Source of the DNA: Streptomyces angustmyceticus
GTDB lineage: Bacteria > Actinomycetota > Actinomycetes > Streptomycetales > Streptomycetaceae
NCBI RefSeq assembly: GCF_019933235.1
Contig: NZ_CP082945.1
Coordinates: forward strand, 558,001 to 622,000
Length of the DNA stretch: 64,000 nt
Reading direction: 5' to 3'
Notes under the pieces: generated by a model
Database searches by the model: none
What the model was told of the DNA's origin: nothing
Seen by the model: only the letters and a program-made list of their open reading frames with translations
Program-made: the position numbers and the translations under genes
Shown: in pieces, positions 25,403 through 32,975 of the stretch
Layout of the letters: every line of letters starts with the position of its first letter
Numbering within the stretch: the first letter of the stretch is position 1

Positions 25403-25648
25403 TTAGGCGTTGGCCATCCGGTCGAGGCTGTAGCCCTTTTCGAGCAGGGCAGCGCCGAGTGCGTCCTTGGCCTCGTCGACGGTGATGCGGATCTGATGTC
25501 GTCCCTGCACCAGGACGACTACGTCCTCGGGGCTGAGGCGAGCGGTGCGGTCGACGATCAGGCTGGGGGTGATCAGGTGGTAGGCGGCGTTCATGATCTG
25601 CCGGTGGCGGCGCTTGGCTTCGCGGATCTCGTTGTGCTTCTTGAACAT
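25403..25648 (-). CDS. Hypothetical protein of the transfer module
   Basis: An 81-residue basic then mixed protein (MFKKHNEIREAKRRHRQIMN; VVVLVQGRHQIRITVDEAKD). It may bind DNA through the basic N-terminal helix. It lies between the small membrane protein and the SpdB-like gene. Confidence 0.65.
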   Translation of the reverse strand: MFKKHNEIREAKRRHRQIMNAAYHLITPSLIVDRTARLSPEDVVVLVQGRHQIRITVDEAKDALGAALLEKGYSLDRMANA

Positions 25649-25657
25649 GGCTGGCTC

Positions 25658-25870
25658 CTAGGCGGCGGTGTCGTAGCGGGTCGGCGCGGGTGCGGGGATC
25701 TTGGTGCGCTGGTCTTCGACGAGCCCGTCGGCGGCGATGCCGGCCAGGATCAGGAGGGCGATCAGGGTGCGGATGCCGATCGGGGCGTCGAGGCCGACGA
25801 ACCAGGCCAGGCCGGCGATCAGGAGGGCGACCCGGGCGCGGGTGAGGCCGATGAGTAGTCCGAGCTGCAT
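25658..25870 (-). CDS. Small two-helix membrane protein
   Basis: A 70-residue protein with two hydrophobic helices (VALLIAGLAWFVG and IGIRTLIALLILAGIAADGL) and a polar tail. Small Spd-type membrane proteins accompany tra genes on Streptomyces plasmids; this one fits that slot, but I recognise no sequence motif. Confidence 0.65.
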   Translation of the reverse strand: MQLGLLIGLTRARVALLIAGLAWFVGLDAPIGIRTLIALLILAGIAADGLVEDQRTKIPAPAPTRYDTAA

Positions 25871-25968
25871 GACGGTTTCCTTCGACGGGGGTGAGGGTGG
25901 GTGCTGCGTCGGATCTCCAGGCCGCCGGTACCAGTGCGGGACCGGCGGCGTGGGCTACCGGCGCGTGG

Positions 25969-26145
25969 TCAGCGGCACTTGTTGCAGGTGCAGTCCGTGT
26001 TGCAGCGGGCGCGGAGCCCGCCGAGGGCGGCGGTGGCGATGGCGTCTCCGGCCCGGCCGCCTCGCTCGCCGCCGACCTTCTTGCCGGCGCGGTGGAGCTT
26101 CCCGGCGGCGGCATCGAGCTTCTCTGCGGTCTTCTTTCCGAACAT
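25969..26145 (-). CDS. Small basic cysteine-tailed peptide
   Basis: A 58-residue protein (MFGKKTAEKLDAAAGKLHRA) with a C-terminal CNTDCTCNKC cluster that probably binds zinc. Good GGAGG site before ATG 26145. Confidence 0.6.
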   Translation of the reverse strand: MFGKKTAEKLDAAAGKLHRAGKKVGGERGGRAGDAIATAALGGLRARCNTDCTCNKCR

Positions 26146-26195
26146 GGGTTCCTCCTGGTGGCTGTTCGTGATCGGTTGGCGGACTGGGCTGCCCG

Positions 26196-26396
26196 TCAAC
26201 GGGCGGGGCTGAGCTCTTCCGGGTAGAAGCCGGGGGTGCCCTTGACGGCTTCGGCGAGGCGGCCGTCGATGCCCTTCACGGCCATGAGGCCGGACTTGGA
26301 GCCGTCGTCGGTGACGGTGCCGGTCCGGCCGCGGAACCGGGCGTTGCCGGGGTTCGGGTTGGTGACGGTGACGCGGTCGCCCTTGCTGAAGTTCAT
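26196..26396 (-). CDS. KOW-like small protein
   Basis: A 66-residue protein with a KOW/SH3-like segment (FSKGDRVTVTNPNPG, RFRGRTGTVTDDG). It may bind RNA or ribosomal/transcription complexes. Start ATG at 26396. Confidence 0.6.
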   Translation of the reverse strand: MNFSKGDRVTVTNPNPGNARFRGRTGTVTDDGSKSGLMAVKGIDGRLAEAVKGTPGFYPEELSPAR

Positions 26397-26501
26397 GTGA
26401 AGTCCTCTCGGTTGGTGGGTGCTGGCCGGCTGGCCGGCTCCCTGCGGGCCCGGCGCCAGGTGGTGCGCGGTCTGGCGTTGCTCCGGGGCCACAGGCAGCG
26501 G

Positions 26502-26702
26502 TCAGGTCAGAGGCTGGAGGCGAGCGATGCGCTGCTGCCGTTCGGCGATGCCGTGTTCGAGCGTGTAGATCTCGGTGTCGGGCACCTGGCCGGAGGCGAT
26601 CTCGACGCGCATGTTCGCGATGTCGGTCTTCCACTGGGCGACGGCTTCGCGGGCTTGGGCGGCCAGCACTTCGTTGTCCGTGTCGACGGCAGTTACGGTC
26701 AT
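26502..26702 (-). CDS. Small helical protein
   Basis: A 66-residue helical protein (NEVLAAQAREAVAQWKTDIA) coupled by ATGA to the upstream gene. No family recognised. Confidence 0.6.
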   Translation of the reverse strand: MTVTAVDTDNEVLAAQAREAVAQWKTDIANMRVEIASGQVPDTEIYTLEHGIAERQQRIARLQPLT

Positions 26703-27040
26703 CAGCGGCGGACCTTCTCGCGCCGACTGTTGCGGACCTGCAGGATGTCGGCGGGCGTGGCATACACCTGGTCGTCGTCACACTCGAACATCGGGCGGAT
26801 GTGGCGGCCGGGCTTCTCGTCGTAGACCGGCCCGTAGTTGAGGCACAGGCCCTGGGCGGACATGGAGCCGGTCATCGCCCCGCCGGTGAACATCTGGCGG
26901 TGGTCGAAGACGTAGCTCACCCAGACCTTCTCGTCGCCCCACGGGTAGGTGGCGGTCAGGACGACGTAGTAGGTCTTGCCGATCTCGACCTCGCGGGCAA
27001 ACTTCTTCGCGCCGCGCTTGCTGGACTCCCATTCGGCCAT
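26702..27040 (-). CDS. Hypothetical protein
   Basis: A 112-residue beta-rich protein (EVEIGKTYYVVLTATYPWGD; KVWVSYVFDHRQMF). ATG at 27040 has AAGGAGA upstream. No family recognised. Confidence 0.65.
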   Translation of the reverse strand: MAEWESSKRGAKKFAREVEIGKTYYVVLTATYPWGDEKVWVSYVFDHRQMFTGGAMTGSMSAQGLCLNYGPVYDEKPGRHIRPMFECDDDQVYATPADILQVRNSRREKVRR

Positions 27041-27081
27041 GACTGTCTCCTTCGGTGGTGTGGGCTGGGGGCTGGGGCGGG

Positions 27082-27258
27082 TCAGGCGGCGGCGAGCTGG
27101 TGGAGTCCGCGGATCTCGTCCATCAGGCGGGGCCCGTCGGGATCCGCCTGGTCCAGGTCGATCGCGGCGAGCTGGATCTCCAGCTGGCGGGGCAGGTCGT
27201 TCTTCGCGACGGCGTGCCGGTACTCGTTCAGGTAGGCGATGCGGGTGTTCTCGGGCAT
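27082..27258 (-). CDS. Small helical protein
   Basis: A 58-residue helical protein (MPENTRIAYLNEYRHAVAKN) with GAGAGGA before the ATG at 27258. No family recognised. Confidence 0.6.
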   Translation of the reverse strand: MPENTRIAYLNEYRHAVAKNDLPRQLEIQLAAIDLDQADPDGPRLMDEIRGLHQLAAA

Positions 27259-27311
27259 GACGGTGGTCCTCTCGGAAATGTGGGCGGTGGCTGGGGGTGT
27301 TGGGGGGTGTT

Positions 27312-28154
27312 TCAGGCGCGGTAGACGGCCGGGCGGACGCCGGCGCGGAGTTCGCGGATGATCGAGCAGGGGCCCTTGGTCGCGCAGTACACGTCGTCGG
27401 TGTCCGGGAGAGGGTTGCTCGTCATGCCGAGGCGGTTCTTCGCTACGGCGTTGACTGCGCGCAGCATCTCGCCGCCGTTCGGCCGGCAGGAGCTGTTCTT
27501 GTCGCCGACGCCGTGGCGGTGAGCGCTCACAATGTGCTGGCGGGCCTGGCGGGCCGCCCAACGACGGCGGTCGGGGCCGGTGTTCTCGTGCACGTCGCCG
27601 CCGTGGGCCGTGTCCATGTGGCAGGCGGTGCAGTGGTAGGTGACCATCTGGGTCGGGTCGCTGTCGTGCGTCCACTTGCCTTCGAACTCGTAGACGATGA
27701 CCTCGGCGCCCGGAACCTCGGTGTGCGCGAAGGCGGTGACGAGGCCGACGCCGTCCGCGATTGCTCCGCGGGCTGCCTGGTTCCAGAAGACGCGGGGCAG
27801 GAACTCGTCCCAGCCCTTGCCGTGGGGCCACTGTGCATACGTAACGCCCTGCTGGGCATCGAACGTCGCCGTGCCATCGACGTTCTCGCGCTTGTACTTC
27901 TCGATCTGCTCGATCGACCCGAAGTAGGTGGCACTGAACTCCTCGGACTCCAGGAAGATCAGCCCGTAGCCCTCGGGGCGGGTGTCATGGCCGTTGTCCT
28001 TCAGCATCTCGACCATGTCCTCGTAGCCGGGGTTTCCGGGAGCGATGGTGCCGACGAGCGGCAGCCGGTAGCGGTCGCAGCTCGTGACGTGGGCCGGGTT
28101 CGTGTCGCTGACGTTGTGCGGCGTGCCATAGGTGTTCCGGATGGTGACGCTCAT
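27312..28154 (-). CDS. Hypothetical protein, about 280 residues
   Basis: The N-terminal region (SVTIRNTYGTPHNVSDTNPA) is beta-rich and the middle has FLPRVFWNQAARGAIADGVG. Near residues 180-205 there is a CTACHMDTAHGG zinc-like motif. No enzyme family recognised. The start at 28154 lies in a short leader that is repeated upstream of the next gene. Confidence 0.65.
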   Translation of the reverse strand: MSVTIRNTYGTPHNVSDTNPAHVTSCDRYRLPLVGTIAPGNPGYEDMVEMLKDNGHDTRPEGYGLIFLESEEFSATYFGSIEQIEKYKRENVDGTATFDAQQGVTYAQWPHGKGWDEFLPRVFWNQAARGAIADGVGLVTAFAHTEVPGAEVIVYEFEGKWTHDSDPTQMVTYHCTACHMDTAHGGDVHENTGPDRRRWAARQARQHIVSAHRHGVGDKNSSCRPNGGEMLRAVNAVAKNRLGMTSNPLPDTDDVYCATKGPCSIIRELRAGVRPAVYRA

Positions 28155-28264
28155 GACGGCATGGCCTTTCGGCGAGTGATGCACGAATGGGGTGGAGTGG
28201 TGGCCGCGCCCGGGGCGCCGGGGGTAGTCAGCCCACGGGCGCGGCGGTCAGTGGGGAGGCTCGG

Positions 28265-28702
28265 TCACTTGTAGGCCTGGGCGCGGCACTTCTCGGCGTG
28301 GGCCTGGGCCCACTCGCGGGCCTTCTGCACGGCGGGCTCGGCGCCTTCCGCAAGTTCTTCGGCGTACTTCTCGGAGTCGAGCGGGACTGCGGCGGCGAGC
28401 GGCTCCTCGTGGGTGGAGTCGGCGCAGCCGTAGCCGTGGCAGGTAACGGAAGCGCCGAACTGGATCACTCGGTACTCCGGCTCGCCGTAGACCGTCCGCC
28501 CGTTACGGCTCGGGCGCTCCTTCCCGTACTGGACGATTGCTCGCACCTCGACGGTGGCGCCTGCGGCTGCGGTGAACTGGCCGACGGTCAGGCGGTCCGT
28601 CCCGTACTCGCTGTAGTACCGGCTACCGGTGGCCCCGCGGTGGTAGCTGATCGACTCGGCGACGGTCTCGATGACGGACGGGGCGGTGCTGATGTACGGC
28701 AT
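28265..28702 (-). CDS. Hypothetical protein with duplicated leader
   Basis: A 145-residue protein (MPYISTAPSVIETVAESISY) with a beta middle and a helical C-terminus (EPAVQKAREWAQAHAEK). Its 5' leader closely matches that of the next gene. No family recognised. Confidence 0.65.
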   Translation of the reverse strand: MPYISTAPSVIETVAESISYHRGATGSRYYSEYGTDRLTVGQFTAAAGATVEVRAIVQYGKERPSRNGRTVYGEPEYRVIQFGASVTCHGYGCADSTHEEPLAAAVPLDSEKYAEELAEGAEPAVQKAREWAQAHAEKCRAQAYK

Positions 28703-28794
28703 GACGGCATGGCCTCTCGGTAGGCAGTGCACGAACAAGATGGAGGTGGGGAGCCGCGCTCGGGGGCTGGGGGTGGACACCCCGAGCACGGCGG

Positions 28795-29058
28795 TCAGTG
28801 GCGGCGGGGCCGCGGAATGTCGACCGGCTGCTCGGTGGCGACAGCAGCCTCAGCGAACAGGTGGCGGGCGATCTGCTGCATCCGCGCCACGTACAGCGGG
28901 TCAGCACCACGAGCCAGCAGATCCAGCACGGTGGCGACACGGTCACCGGCACGCTGCTCATGCAGAGCCGCCGACACCTCCGACTGCGCCGCACGACGAG
29001 CGGCCTCAGCGAGAGACGGATCCGAATCGCCCGGGAACGGGGCGGGAGCCGTGCTCAC
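28795..29058 (-). CDS. Hypothetical helical protein
   Basis: An 87-residue helical, Ala/Arg-rich protein (LAEAARRAAQSEVSAALHEQ) whose start overlaps the stop of the upstream gene (GTGA). It resembles common Streptomyces accessory proteins of unknown role. Confidence 0.6.
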   Translation of the reverse strand: MSTAPAPFPGDSDPSLAEAARRAAQSEVSAALHEQRAGDRVATVLDLLARGADPLYVARMQQIARHLFAEAAVATEQPVDIPRPRRH

Positions 29059-29333
29059 CGGGTCACCGCCGAACCCGCGTCGACCAGGTGCAGCAGCCCG
29101 GCCTGCTCCAGAACCTGCCGGGACTCGGCCATCGTGTCCTGCGCAAGGGCCAGCGAATCGAACTGGGCGCCGGTCATGTGCCGGGCGTCCAGCCCGGCGA
29201 GTTCCTCGACCCGCAGCGCGGCCACCTCGTAGCGAGCCACAGCACGGCTGATCTCCGGCGACACGCGGACGAACGAAGCGGCCTCGTGAGCCGCGCGGTC
29301 AGCGGCAGACATCGGGATGGTCGGGGTACTCAT
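29055..29333 (-). CDS. Hypothetical helical protein
   Basis: A 92-residue helical protein (VSPEISRAVARYEVAALRVE) coupled at both ends by ATGA/GTGA overlaps. Function unknown. Confidence 0.6.
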   Translation of the reverse strand: MSTPTIPMSAADRAAHEAASFVRVSPEISRAVARYEVAALRVEELAGLDARHMTGAQFDSLALAQDTMAESRQVLEQAGLLHLVDAGSAVTR

Positions 29334-29764
29334 CGCGCACCGCCCGAGATGGCGGCGGCGAGGGCGCGGAGGGCGTGGCCGTGGGCGATGACCTGATCGG
29401 CGATCGCGGTGACGGCCTCGGGGGTGAGCTGGGCAACCTCGTCGCCGATCGCGTCGAACGCGACGAAGGGGGCGGCAGTCTCCGAGTCACCGGCGAACGG
29501 CCAGCTGGCCACGTGAGCCGTAAGCACCGACTCGATCTTCCCGTTGTAGGACGGGACGAAAAGCGAGACCGTGTCGCCGTGGTGCGACACGTCCTCCAGC
29601 GACCGGTACGCCTCGGTGTGTGGGTGGGTGCACCACGGCGGGCAGTCGACGGTGACCTGCTGGCCACGGACGAGGACGGCGGCCGTGCCGGCGGAGCGGG
29701 TGGGGCAAGCGTCGACCTGGTGGTCGGCGCCGTTGCGCTGCCCAGTAAGCTGGGATGTGGCCAT
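29330..29764 (-). CDS. DUF6907-like protein
   Basis: A 144-residue protein with a CPPWCTHPH zinc-like motif near residue 41 and a beta core (VSLFVPSYNGKIESVL), matching DUF6907 proteins common in Streptomyces and their phages. ATG at 29764; it is the first gene of the leftward operon that faces the divergent regulator at 30005. Confidence 0.7.
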   Translation of the reverse strand: MATSQLTGQRNGADHQVDACPTRSAGTAAVLVRGQQVTVDCPPWCTHPHTEAYRSLEDVSHHGDTVSLFVPSYNGKIESVLTAHVASWPFAGDSETAAPFVAFDAIGDEVAQLTPEAVTAIADQVIAHGHALRALAAAISGGAR

Positions 29765-29900
29765 CAGGATCTCCCTAGACAGGACCTGTTGGTTACGGCG
29801 GGTCGGTGCGTGCGCGATGTAGGAGTCGCAAGCGTCCGGCCCGTCTTCTTTTGTTGTGGCGTCGCCCGCGGACTGGGTCCGGTAGGAGTGGGCGGCACCT

Positions 29901-29998
29901 CCAAGCGCTGCTTGGAACTGCTGCTGAGGAAGACAGTAGGCCGCCATCGAGCGGGCGTCAAGCACATGCTTGAAGTGGCCAGGAATCGGCCCTACTCT
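29901..29998 (+). promoter_or_regulatory. Promoter with two operator dyads
   Basis: A -35 TTGAAG (29970-29975), a 17-bp spacer and a -10 TACTCT (29993-29998) place the transcription start at or next to the ATG at 30005, giving a leaderless mRNA. The dyad TCAAGCACATGCTTGA (29958-29973) overlaps the -35, and a related dyad CCAAGCGCTGCTTGG lies at 29901-29915. Both share CAAGC/GCTTG arms, so one dimeric repressor probably binds both and can control the divergent leftward operon too. Confidence 0.75.
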
Positions 29999-30004
29999 CT
30001 TGGC

Positions 30005-30244
30005 ATGACCCCCGCCATGGAAGAAGCCGTCGACACGCTGGTCGAGACCGCAACCGAGACCAGCGACCTCGTGGAGCGCTACCAGGGGATCAAGGAACTC
30101 GAGGAGGTCCTCGACGTCCGCCTGCGAGAAGCCAAGGCCGAGATCGCGAAGACCCTCTATGAAGGACGCTCCTGGCGGCAGGTAGGCGATCTGCTCGGCG
30201 TTACCGGTTCGCGGGCCGAGCAGATCTCCCGAGGGGCTAGATGA
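30005..30244 (+). CDS. Leaderless coiled-coil HTH regulator
   Basis: A 79-residue protein: a helical/coiled-coil N-terminus (YQGIKELEEVLDVRLREAKA) and a C-terminal HTH (SWRQVGDLLGVTGSRAEQIS) like sigma region 4. Its mRNA appears leaderless. The operator dyads just upstream suggest autoregulation. Two other proteins in this prophage share the layout (31492-31770 and 49472-49720). Confidence 0.8.
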   Translation: MTPAMEEAVDTLVETATETSDLVERYQGIKELEEVLDVRLREAKAEIAKTLYEGRSWRQVGDLLGVTGSRAEQISRGAR

Positions 30245-30317
30245 ACTGCAATTCGTCATGGCTCCAGCGAACGCCCAATAGGGCGTCGCGGCGATGACGC
30301 GGCAATGAAGGAGCGGC

Positions 30318-31010
30318 GTGCCCAGCAGGCAGCCGCAGTGCAGATTCGGAATCACGACGGGGCGGGGCCACGTGGACGTGATCGACGTGTGGAGCGGCCG
30401 GCATGCGGTCGCCTTGCAGGCCGCGACGCGGTCAACGAATGAGGAGTTCGCCCGGACGCTGGGCGTAGCGGTCCGGACCGTGGCCGCCTGGCACGCGGAC
30501 CCCGCGATCGTGCCGCGAAGAGAGATACAGCGCGCGCTAGATACCGCCCTTGAGCGGGTAACTCCCGCCGAGCAGCGCCGCTTCGGGGTCCTGTACCGGC
30601 ATGCCTCCGAAGTGCAGACACAAGCGCTGCGAGTGGCTATCGCGGTGGTCGTCCGCGGGGCCGAAGTGCTGCTCGTCTGCCGGCGCGGTGAGGACTCCCT
30701 CACGTGGCAGTTCCCGGCCGGCGTCGTGAAACCCGGTGGCAGCGCCAGTGCAGTTGCAGTGCAGGAAACGCTCGCCGAGACGGCAGTTCACTGCTCTGTC
30801 CGCAAAGCTTTGGGTAGCCGGGTCCACCCGGTGACCGGGGTGCTCGCCGAATACGAGCTCTGCGATTTCCTCGCCGGTGAGGCCCGCAACCAGGACGCGG
30901 TCGAGAACCTCGACGTGGCTTGGGTACCGATCAGCAACCTGACGAAATTCATTCCGACCGGCAAGATCTATCCGCCCGTGCTGGCGGCCCTGGAGGGGAC
31001 CCATGACTGA
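30318..31010 (+). CDS. HTH-Nudix fusion with degenerate Nudix box
   Basis: A 230-residue protein. Residues 30-90 hold a DNA-binding-type HTH (NEEFARTLGVAVRTVAAWHA). Residues 105-230 are a Nudix fold (VAIAVVVRGAEVLLVCRRGE). The Nudix box GVVKPGGSASAVAVQETLAE lacks key residues: the first Glu is Gly, RE is QE and EE is AE, so hydrolysis is doubtful. It looks like a ligand-sensing regulator. AAGGAG precedes GTG 30318. The stop overlaps the next Nudix gene by 8 nt. Confidence 0.8.
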   Translation: MPSRQPQCRFGITTGRGHVDVIDVWSGRHAVALQAATRSTNEEFARTLGVAVRTVAAWHADPAIVPRREIQRALDTALERVTPAEQRRFGVLYRHASEVQTQALRVAIAVVVRGAEVLLVCRRGEDSLTWQFPAGVVKPGGSASAVAVQETLAETAVHCSVRKALGSRVHPVTGVLAEYELCDFLAGEARNQDAVENLDVAWVPISNLTKFIPTGKIYPPVLAALEGTHD

Positions 31011-31419
31011 GCAGACCGCCGATCAGCCGGGCATCAGCGCCGGGATCATCGTGCAGGGCGACCGTGTCCTGATGGTTCGCCGCCGCGTGAAGGAGGGCGA
31101 GCTGATGTGGCAGTTCCCCGCCGGCGCGATCGAGGCCGGGGAGACTGCGGAGGAAGCCGCGGTACGCGAGACCCAGGAAGAGACAGGTCTGACCGTCGAG
31201 GCCGTCAAGCTGCTCGGCGAGCGGGTCCACCCGAAGACGGGCCGGCTCATGTCGTACACGGCATGCTCGCCGATCTCCGGGGAGGCGCACGTCGCCGACG
31301 AGGAGGAGCTGGCCGAGGTCGCGTGGGTGGCGCACGGGGAGATCACGGACTATGTGCCGTACCCGCTGGCGCCGATGGTGCAGGAGTACCTGGACGCCGA
31401 GTTGACGCCAGCCGAGTAG
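31003..31419 (+). CDS. Nudix hydrolase
   Basis: A 138-residue hydrolase with an intact Nudix box: G-AIEAG-E-TAEEAAV-RET-QEETG near residues 45-67. The substrate should be a nucleoside diphosphate linked to another group. It is translationally coupled to the degenerate HTH-Nudix gene, which it resembles throughout, including VHP-TG-L-Y after the box, so the pair arose by duplication. Confidence 0.88.
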   Translation: MTEQTADQPGISAGIIVQGDRVLMVRRRVKEGELMWQFPAGAIEAGETAEEAAVRETQEETGLTVEAVKLLGERVHPKTGRLMSYTACSPISGEAHVADEEELAEVAWVAHGEITDYVPYPLAPMVQEYLDAELTPAE

Positions 31420-31438
31420 TCGCTGGACGGCACGAAGG

Positions 31439-31470
31439 AGCCCCCGCCCGGGATCTCTTGGGCGGGGGCT
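31439..31470 (+). terminator. Terminator after the Nudix pair
   Basis: AGCCCCCGCCC (31439-31449) pairs perfectly with GGGCGGGGGCT (31460-31470), followed by TTCG. It closes the rightward island. Confidence 0.8.
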
Positions 31471-31491
31471 TTCGCGTGTATTCGGCTCCGG

Positions 31492-31770
31492 CTACTGGTC
31501 GCTGCTCTTCTTGCGCGGGGTGCGGCTGTGGCCGCGGGCGATGCCGGAGACGCGTTCGGGTTTGACGCCGAGCGTGGGTGCCATGTCGGTGTAGCTGATG
31601 CCGTCGCGCTCATGCACGGTGCGGACGACGCGTTGACGCTGCTCTCGTAGCCACTTTTGCAGGTCGGGGATGGCGGCGAGTGCTGCGGTGAGGGCGACCG
31701 CCTGGTCGAGGGTTGCATCGCCGGCGGCTAGGTCGGCGAGCTGCTCGAAGGGTGAGGGTGGCTTGTCCAT
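31492..31770 (-). CDS. Coiled-coil HTH regulator
   Basis: A 92-residue protein with an N-terminal helical part and a C-terminal HTH (GISYTDMAPTLGVKPERVSG) plus a basic tail. It is divergent from the gene at 31889 and next to paired GTGGGTACCCAC operators, so it is probably the repressor of both. Confidence 0.75.
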   Translation of the reverse strand: MDKPPSPFEQLADLAAGDATLDQAVALTAALAAIPDLQKWLREQRQRVVRTVHERDGISYTDMAPTLGVKPERVSGIARGHSRTPRKKSSDQ

Positions 31771-31805
31771 GTGGCGAGGTTAGTGGCCACCCGTCGAAGA
31801 AATCC

Positions 31806-31848
31806 AGTGGGTACCCACTTGACGAAATTGATGGGTACCCACTAAGTT
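31806..31848 (+). promoter_or_regulatory. Promoter between twin GGGTACCC operators
   Basis: AGTGGGTACCCACT (31806-31819), a 14-bp perfect palindrome, and TGGGTACCCA (31832-31841) flank a -35 TTGACG (31819-31824). A -10-like TAAGTT lies at 31843-31848 (18-bp spacer). Repressor binding to either site would block the promoter of the gene at 31889, and the first palindrome is also close to the divergent HTH gene. Confidence 0.8.
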
Positions 31849-31888
31849 GGAGTCATCGCAAGGGCCAGACGCGGGCAGGGAGCCAGCA

Positions 31889-32161
31889 ATGACGAAAACC
31901 ACGAGCATCAAGGCCAGCACCTGGGTTCGCGTCTTCGCCGGCTTCTACAAGCGCATCGGCAGCGACGGCGCCACCGTCCTGGCGGAGATCAGCCGCGACG
32001 ACAACGGGACCTGGTCCTACATGGTCAAGCCGTTCGGCAAGGCCGGCCTTGCTTGGCAGGTGACCGGCTTCGGCACGCTGACCGAGGCCAAGCGCATGGC
32101 GGAGGTCGGCTACCGCAGCTATCTGCGCGAGCACACCGCGATGAACGTCCGCAGCAGCTGA
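31889..32161 (+). CDS. Hypothetical protein under twin-operator control
   Basis: A 90-residue protein (STWVRVFAGFYKRIGSDG; TLTEAKRMAEVGYRSYLRE), a small alpha/beta domain. GGGAGCC precedes ATG 31889. It is first of a two-gene rightward unit. No family recognised. Confidence 0.7.
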   Translation: MTKTTSIKASTWVRVFAGFYKRIGSDGATVLAEISRDDNGTWSYMVKPFGKAGLAWQVTGFGTLTEAKRMAEVGYRSYLREHTAMNVRSS

Positions 32162-32180
32162 CCAAGGAAAGGGAATCGAC

Positions 32181-32465
32181 ATGGCCGCCAGCTACTCCAC
32201 CGTGCGGAACTACCTAGGCAAAGAGTTCCCCCTCAGCGAGACGTCCACCGGCCGCAGGGCCGGGCAGCGTTGGTCCGAGGGGGTTCAGGTACGGACCTCC
32301 CAAACCCTCGGCGTGATCGTGGACTACACCGAGTCTCACGCCGAGTGGAGGTCCGACGGATCGCTGCGTAAGGCCAAGCTGAACACGGTGCGCGAGTACC
32401 TAGAGCAGCGCTTCACCGTGGACGACCACCCGGCCCGCGACGGCCGCATGGTCGTCTCCGACTGA
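32181..32465 (+). CDS. Hypothetical protein
   Basis: A 94-residue protein (YSTVRNYLGKEFPLSETSTG; GVIVDYTESHAEWRSDGS). Strong AAGGAAAGGG site before ATG 32181. It is co-transcribed with the gene before it and ends at a terminator. No family recognised. Confidence 0.7.
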   Translation: MAASYSTVRNYLGKEFPLSETSTGRRAGQRWSEGVQVRTSQTLGVIVDYTESHAEWRSDGSLRKAKLNTVREYLEQRFTVDDHPARDGRMVVSD

Positions 32466-32481
32466 CCGTGACAGAACAGCG

Positions 32482-32510
32482 GCCCCCGGCTGAAGGAAGC
32501 AGCCGAGGGC
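32482..32510 (+). terminator. Terminator of the two-gene rightward unit
   Basis: GCCCCCGGCTG (32482-32492) pairs with CAGCCGAGGGC (32500-32510) with one mismatch, followed by TTCTG. Confidence 0.7.
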
Positions 32511-32605
32511 TTCTGCGTTCTCCGCACCGATGTTCACCCCCACGCACCCCTGCCGAATGAGGCGTTCCGCTGGCAGGCTGTCTCTCTTCTGACTGAGGGG
32601 GGCTC

Positions 32606-32953
32606 ATGGCGTTGGCGTGTCCGCGGTGTAAGGGGTCGGGGCAGGTGCTGCATTTGCCGGAGTTTGTGGCGTCGTTGCCGGCCGAGTCGCCGTTGCGGGG
32701 GAAGTACGGCCAGCCGCCGGAGTACGTCATGCAGTGGCTGCTGCCGGTGGGCGCGGTCGTGGCGGGGGTGCTGCTGTTGCTGTCGGGTGCGCCGGCCGCG
32801 GGCGTGCTGCTGCTGACTGTCGGGGCTGGGCTGGGCTTCCTGTTCTCCCGGCTGGCAGCAGCCGCGGAGGAGGCGCGGGAGCGTTGGGCGCGGTCCCTGT
32901 ATTGCCGACAGTGTCCGGCGACGTTCCCGCGGGAGGACGCGGTGACGGTCTGA
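32606..32953 (+). CDS. Zinc-ribbon membrane protein
   Basis: A 115-residue protein with an N-terminal CPRCKGSG knuckle, two membrane helices (LLPVGAVVAGVLLLLSG and AGVLLLTVGAGLGFLF) and a C-terminal CRQCPATF that can complete a zinc ribbon. GAGGGGGG precedes ATG 32606. It is convergent with the next gene. Confidence 0.7.
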   Translation: MALACPRCKGSGQVLHLPEFVASLPAESPLRGKYGQPPEYVMQWLLPVGAVVAGVLLLLSGAPAAGVLLLTVGAGLGFLFSRLAAAAEEARERWARSLYCRQCPATFPREDAVTV

Positions 32954-32975
32954 GCGAGCGTTCGGGCCCCTGCGA

